Positions 61,070-64,000 of a stretch of 64,000 nt of DNA are shown here, piece after piece. A program made the translations under genes and the position numbers. How positions within the stretch are numbered: the first letter of the stretch is position 1; each line of letters begins with the position of its first letter. The notes under the pieces are model-generated. The model was given only the letters and a program-made list of their open reading frames with translations. It ran no database searches and was not told the origin of the DNA. Origin of the DNA: Terrirhizobium terrae (lineage in GTDB: Bacteria; Pseudomonadota; Alphaproteobacteria; Rhizobiales; Rhizobiaceae); NCBI RefSeq assembly GCF_030323265.1, contig NZ_CP104990.1, positions 682,001-746,000 on the forward strand. The letters run 5' to 3'.

Positions 61070-61094
61070 TGAAATGGCAACGAAATCAATGCCT

Positions 61095-61190
61095 GGAAGA
61101 GATCTGTCCCCGGTGGGGCGTCCGGACTTCAAATCCGGGTGGGGCAGCGACGCTGTCTTGGGTGGGTTCGACTCCCATTCTCTTCCGCCA
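61095..61190 (+). tRNA. selC: tRNA-Sec (anticodon TCA)
   Basis: A 96-base tRNA with an 8-base acceptor stem (GGAAGAGA with TCTCTTCC), encoded G-CCA end, long D arm, anticodon stem CCGGA/TCCGG with loop CTTCAAA giving anticodon TCA (61129-61131), a long variable arm (CAGC/GCTG stem) and T arm TGGG-TTCGACT-CCCA. Long acceptor, long extra arm and UCA anticodon identify selenocysteine tRNA. Strongly similar in layout to E. coli selC. Confidence 0.97.
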
Positions 61191-61204
61191 TCAGGAGAGA
61201 CATC

Positions 61205-61600
61205 TTGAGCAAACCTCCCGCCGGGCCTCCCGCCGATAACGATTTCGACGACTGGGTCATCGAGACCTATGCCGATGCCGGCTCCTTCACCATGCTGTTC
61301 ATCTTGGTAGCGATCACGGAAACGAAGGTCGAGCTGTTGCGCTCTGCCTATCTTCATGTCGTGGGCGATGAGCTGCGTTGGCCGGAGATGAAGAATGTCT
61401 TCAAGGGCGCCGGCGTCAACTGGTCCGGCGCCGTCTTCTACCGCGCCGGCCGCGAAGGGCTCGTCGAAGACGGACAAGCCAAGTCCCGGCTTGCCACGCT
61501 GGTGCGCAAGCTGGACGAGGACCGCTCGCTGATCCGCGATGGTGAATTCTTCAATGCGGACGGTCTTCGGCTGACGATCGAGGAAATCAAGCCGCATTGA
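61205..61600 (+). CDS. Uncharacterised 131-residue protein directly after tRNA-Sec (TTG start)
   Basis: Not recognised. The frame opens before the tRNA, but coding should start at TTG 61205, 14 bases after the tRNA, because AGGAGAG lies just upstream. The protein (LSKPPAGPPADNDFDDWVI) is acidic and probably folded: mixed helix and strand with TETKVELLRSAYLHVVGDEL and SRLATLVRKLDEDRSLIRDG, no Cys, no signal. It must be cotranscribed with or reinitiated after the tRNA. Its end faces the convergent selD-side operon across a shared terminator. Confidence 0.68.
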   Translation: MSKPPAGPPADNDFDDWVIETYADAGSFTMLFILVAITETKVELLRSAYLHVVGDELRWPEMKNVFKGAGVNWSGAVFYRAGREGLVEDGQAKSRLATLVRKLDEDRSLIRDGEFFNADGLRLTIEEIKPH

Positions 61601-61675
61601 TATTGGCTGGTAATCTCCCCCACAAGGAGGGAGATCGCATCGCGGCGCGCTCTTCGCCTCAAACAAGCCGTCCAC

Positions 61676-61704
61676 AAAAAAAGCCGCCTCGAGGGCGGCT
61701 TTTC
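61676..61704. terminator. Bidirectional rho-independent terminator
   Basis: AAAAAGCCGCC and GGCGGCTTTT form a strong stem around TCGAG. The minus strand has seven T after the stem and the plus strand four. It separates the tRNA-Sec gene side from the convergent transglutaminase gene. Confidence 0.85.
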
Positions 61705-61723
61705 CGTCTGATCTGAAATCAAA

Positions 61724-62782
61724 TCAGGCTGTGATTTCCCTCGACGAAATCGAGTACGCAAAGGTCTTCGGGCTGAGGCAATCCACTTCGCCGCGCGAGG
61801 TGAACGCTGCCGGATACATGAAGAAATTCTGCTGGATCGAGTTGCCCGGCAGCACGAGGTCACGAGCAGTGTTGAAACCGACCCAGTTCATTTCCCAGTT
61901 GCCGAAAGCCTTGGCGCGGAAGGCTTGGACCGCATCATTGTCGAGCGGCAGCTTTTCTTCCAGCACGACCTTGCGGACGTCGGCCGGATCGACCGGAACC
62001 CAGCCCTGGCCCTGAAGGTAGACTTCTGCGCGACAGTGCTGGGCGCCGGTGATGTCGCCCGAACGGCCGAGCGTCTTGAAGTCTGCGGAATTGGCGACGC
62101 GGATGCCGAAGACGTCGCGGGCCGGCAGGCCGGCGGCGCGGGCAAGCGCTGTGAACAGGCTGTTGATGTCGGCGCATTTGCCGCCGAAATAGCCGGTCTC
62201 CAGCATGTCCTTGACGTTGCCGACGCCACAGCCGGCGACATTGGCGTCACGGAAGGTGTTTTCGACCACCCACTCATAGATCGCGCGGGCCTTGTCCTCA
62301 TCCTTCTCGCGAGTGCCGACAATTTTCATTGCGGTGTCCTTGACGATGCCGTCGATCGGGGCGCTCGGCGTGCCGACGAGGGCCGCATCGAGTTCGGCCT
62401 GCGGAACCACCGCGCCGTCTGCGGTGCGGTTGCGGGTTTGGACGGTCTGGACGAATTCGATCGTGCGCTCGCCGTCGGCAGTCCATTCCGCGGCCAGCAC
62501 GTCGGCGCCGGAGGCCGCATCCTTCTTCAGGTCGACGGACTTGCTGTCGGAGACCCAACGCGGGTTGTAGGCCGACTGGTATTTGCCGGCGGACTGGATG
62601 ACCGGCAGCCAGAGCTTCGCCGGGCCGTTGACATCGGTAAGATCGACCTTGGTGGTCACTTCGAACGTGCGCCACGCACCAGCCTTTTGTTCTTCCGCGA
62701 ATGCGAGAGAGCCCTTGGAAAAGAATGCGGCGGCGAGCGATGCCGATGCGGCATTCGCGAGGAAATGGCGGCGATTCAACAT
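61724..62782 (-). CDS. Exported transglutaminase-like domain protein
   Basis: A 352-residue protein with a twin-arginine-like signal (MLNRRHFLANAASASLAAAF, cut near AFA). The C-terminal half has the transglutaminase/protease-like core: Cys in YFGGKCADINSLFTALARA, His in AQHCRAEVYLQGQGWVPVD and Asp in the same segment (VPVDPADVRK), the usual Cys-His-Asp triad. Substrate unknown; such domains cut or cross-link proteins or peptides in the periplasm. It is last in the minus-strand group after selD and a small exported protein and ends at the terminator at 61676. Confidence 0.82.
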   Translation of the reverse strand: MLNRRHFLANAASASLAAAFFSKGSLAFAEEQKAGAWRTFEVTTKVDLTDVNGPAKLWLPVIQSAGKYQSAYNPRWVSDSKSVDLKKDAASGADVLAAEWTADGERTIEFVQTVQTRNRTADGAVVPQAELDAALVGTPSAPIDGIVKDTAMKIVGTREKDEDKARAIYEWVVENTFRDANVAGCGVGNVKDMLETGYFGGKCADINSLFTALARAAGLPARDVFGIRVANSADFKTLGRSGDITGAQHCRAEVYLQGQGWVPVDPADVRKVVLEEKLPLDNDAVQAFRAKAFGNWEMNWVGFNTARDLVLPGNSIQQNFFMYPAAFTSRGEVDCLSPKTFAYSISSREITA

Positions 62783-62903
62783 GGTGGTTCAACTCCTGTC
62801 GGCTATGCGAAAAATATCGCCCGCCATACTCCCAGACAAGTCACAATGAAACAGGAATCGTGACTATCAATCCTTTTTGATTTCAACTGTCAGGCGATCC
62901 TGT

Positions 62904-63299
62904 TCAGCAGCCTTTGTCGGCCTGATCTGGATTGGCTGCTGGGGTCTCCGCCGGCACCGCCATGGCAAGGTCCAGCCCGCGCGCCGTCGGCGGCTGCCAG
63001 GTCTTGGATTCCGGCAGAGCTCCGGCAGGATTGGTTGCCGTATGGGCGCCACCTGTGCCGCCGGTCCAGCCCGTTGATCCGGTATTGCCGGGCGATGTAC
63101 CTGCAGCCGAACTGGTGTCCGGCTTGGTCGCGGCTTCCGCGACGCCGGCGGAATTGCAGGCAACCTTGTTTTCGAGGCTCTGGCCGGATGGCGGTGTGCC
63201 GGTGGCGGCAGATTGGGCGGAAGCCGCCCCTGCAGAGACGAGCATCAGGGCCGCCGCAGTGGCGAGGATTTTCGGACAGTGGCGATCAAGAACGGACAT
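62904..63299 (-). CDS. Small exported Gly/Thr/Pro-rich protein of unknown function
   Basis: A 131-residue protein with a signal peptide (KILATAAALMLVSAGAASAQ). The mature part is low-complexity and unstructured-looking (GTSPGNTGSTGWTGGTGGA), with a lone Cys in KVACNSAGVAEA and a Cys as the last residue (DKGC). ATG 63299 has a perfect GGAGG ribosome site. It lies between selD and the transglutaminase gene on the same strand. No family recognised. Confidence 0.65.
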   Translation of the reverse strand: MSVLDRHCPKILATAAALMLVSAGAASAQSAATGTPPSGQSLENKVACNSAGVAEAATKPDTSSAAGTSPGNTGSTGWTGGTGGAHTATNPAGALPESKTWQPPTARGLDLAMAVPAETPAANPDQADKGC

Positions 63300-63363
63300 C
63301 GGGCTACCTCCTTAACGACTTACGCGTCAACGCTCGTTCCGGGGCCTTGTTCCGGTCGAAACG

Positions 63364-64000
63364 TCAGTCGACGACGATCGCCGCCGGGCCCTGTTCCACC
63401 GAACCGACAATGGCGGCGAGCGGATAGCCCGCAGCCCGGATTGTCCGCAGCAGTTCGTCCGCCTTGCCCGCGCTGACTGCGACCAGCAGCCCACCGGATG
63501 TCTGCGGGTCGGCTAGAAGCATGCGCTGCCAGTCCGGCATCCCAGCAGGCAGATTGATCGCCTCGCCATAGCTTGCCCAGTTGCGGCCGGAGGCACCAGT
63601 GATGAAGCCCTTCTCGGCCAGTTCCTCCGCCTTGGTCAGGAACGGGATGTCGGCGAGCTTGAGGCGCAGGGTCAGGTCCGAGGCGCGGGCCATTTCCAGC
63701 CCGTGGCCGAGAATGCCGAAGCCGGTTACATCGGTGATCGCATGCACGTCGGCGCTGGCGGCAAGCTTGGTTCCGGCCTTGTTGAGCAGCGTCGTCGAGG
63801 CGATCATCTCATCATAGGCCTCCTTCGGCAGCGCGTTCTTCTTGATCGCCGAGGAATAGATGCCGATGCCAATGCCCTTGGTGAGGATCAGCTTGTCGCC
63901 CGCCTTGGCGCCACCGTTACGGCGCACCTGGGAGGGATGACAGATGCCGATGACGGCAAGCCCGTAGATCGGTTCGACCGAGTCGATCGAATGGCCGCCG
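63364..64000 (-). CDS. selD: Selenide, water dikinase (5' part beyond the window)
   Basis: Makes selenophosphate from selenide and ATP for SelA. The visible 211 residues run from [18 protein letters not shown] to the natural C-terminus, with [28 protein letters not shown] and [16 protein letters not shown] typical of SelD. The N-terminus, which would show whether the active-site residue is Cys or Sec, is outside the window. It reads on the minus strand, convergent with tRNA-Sec. The frame stays open to the window edge, so any start codon inside it is not the real one. Confidence 0.95.
   Translation of the reverse strand, partial: GGHSIDSVEPIYGLAVIGICHPSQVRRNGGAKAGDKLILTKGIGIGIYSSAIKKNALPKEAYDEMIASTTLLNKAGTKLAASADVHAITDVTGFGILGHGLEMARASDLTLRLKLADIPFLTKAEELAEKGFITGASGRNWASYGEAINLPAGMPDWQRMLLADPQTSGGLLVAVSAGKADELLRTIRAAGYPLAAIVGSVEQGPAAIVVD

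Noticed and set aside
60605..61675. A 356-codon open frame on the minus strand spanning the tRNA-Sec region
   Set aside because: It runs straight through tRNA-Sec and opposite three better-supported plus-strand genes; its sequence has no family character.

Overview
The window reads as a chromosomal or chromid segment of an alphaproteobacterium, most likely Rhizobiaceae (Rhizobium, Agrobacterium or Sinorhizobium group). The signs are the rhizobial dctA / dctBD divergent locus with its sigma-54 promoter and paired DctD sites, the fused rhamnulose-phosphate aldolase/dehydrogenase RhaD, a non-phosphorylating L-fucose pathway, TRAP and ABC carbohydrate transporters with FadR-type regulators, and a fdo-fdhE-selA-selB order that I recall from Sinorhizobium. 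No insertion sequence, phage, CRISPR array or rRNA was seen.

Layout. 1-2948: end of a rhamnose catabolic operon (rhaD, rhaI). 3190-5370: catalase-peroxidase katG and its terminator. 5723-10793: RND efflux adaptor and pump, then a TetR regulator. 10963-11835: a persulfide-dioxygenase-like metallo-hydrolase. 11851-15661: arginine catabolism (arginase, ornithine cyclodeaminase) divergent from an Lrp regulator and an aminotransferase. 15668-25190: FadR-type regulator divergent from an L-fucose type ABC importer and a complete set of enzymes for L-fucose to pyruvate plus lactate. 25305-35387 (minus): an aldonate/hexuronate operon (TRAP transporter, two zinc dehydrogenases, mannonate dehydratase, fructuronate reductase, altronate-type dehydratase) behind a FadR-type regulator. 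35474-38819: a small sugar-acid cluster controlled by a GntR protein with two DNA-binding domains. 38901-43622: dctA and dctBD. 43780-46281: FtsK paralogue without membrane segments. 46294-50081 (minus): osmoprotectant ABC transporter. 50393-64000: a selenium module, with selenocysteine formate dehydrogenase (fdoGHI, in-frame UGA plus SECIS hairpin), fdhE, selA, a Sel1-repeat gene, selB, small unknown genes, tRNA-Sec, and on the other strand selD with two exported-protein genes.

How the genes work together. The selenium block contains everything needed to make and use selenocysteine: selD supplies selenophosphate, selA charges tRNA-Sec, selB delivers it at the fdoG UGA. The formate dehydrogenase passes electrons from formate through FdoH and FdoI to quinone. 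Several uncharacterised genes lie inside this block and are the best place to look for something new. The two large sugar blocks are transport-plus-degradation units ending in pyruvate, lactate or 2-keto-3-deoxygluconate.

Sequence quality. Fourteen otherwise intact genes carry 16 single-base frameshifts, and a seventeenth separates the osmoprotectant permease from its N-terminus. Most are a missing base in a short G/C run. They look like assembly or sequencing errors rather than real gene decay, so frameshifted genes are given here as whole CDS with the position of each break.
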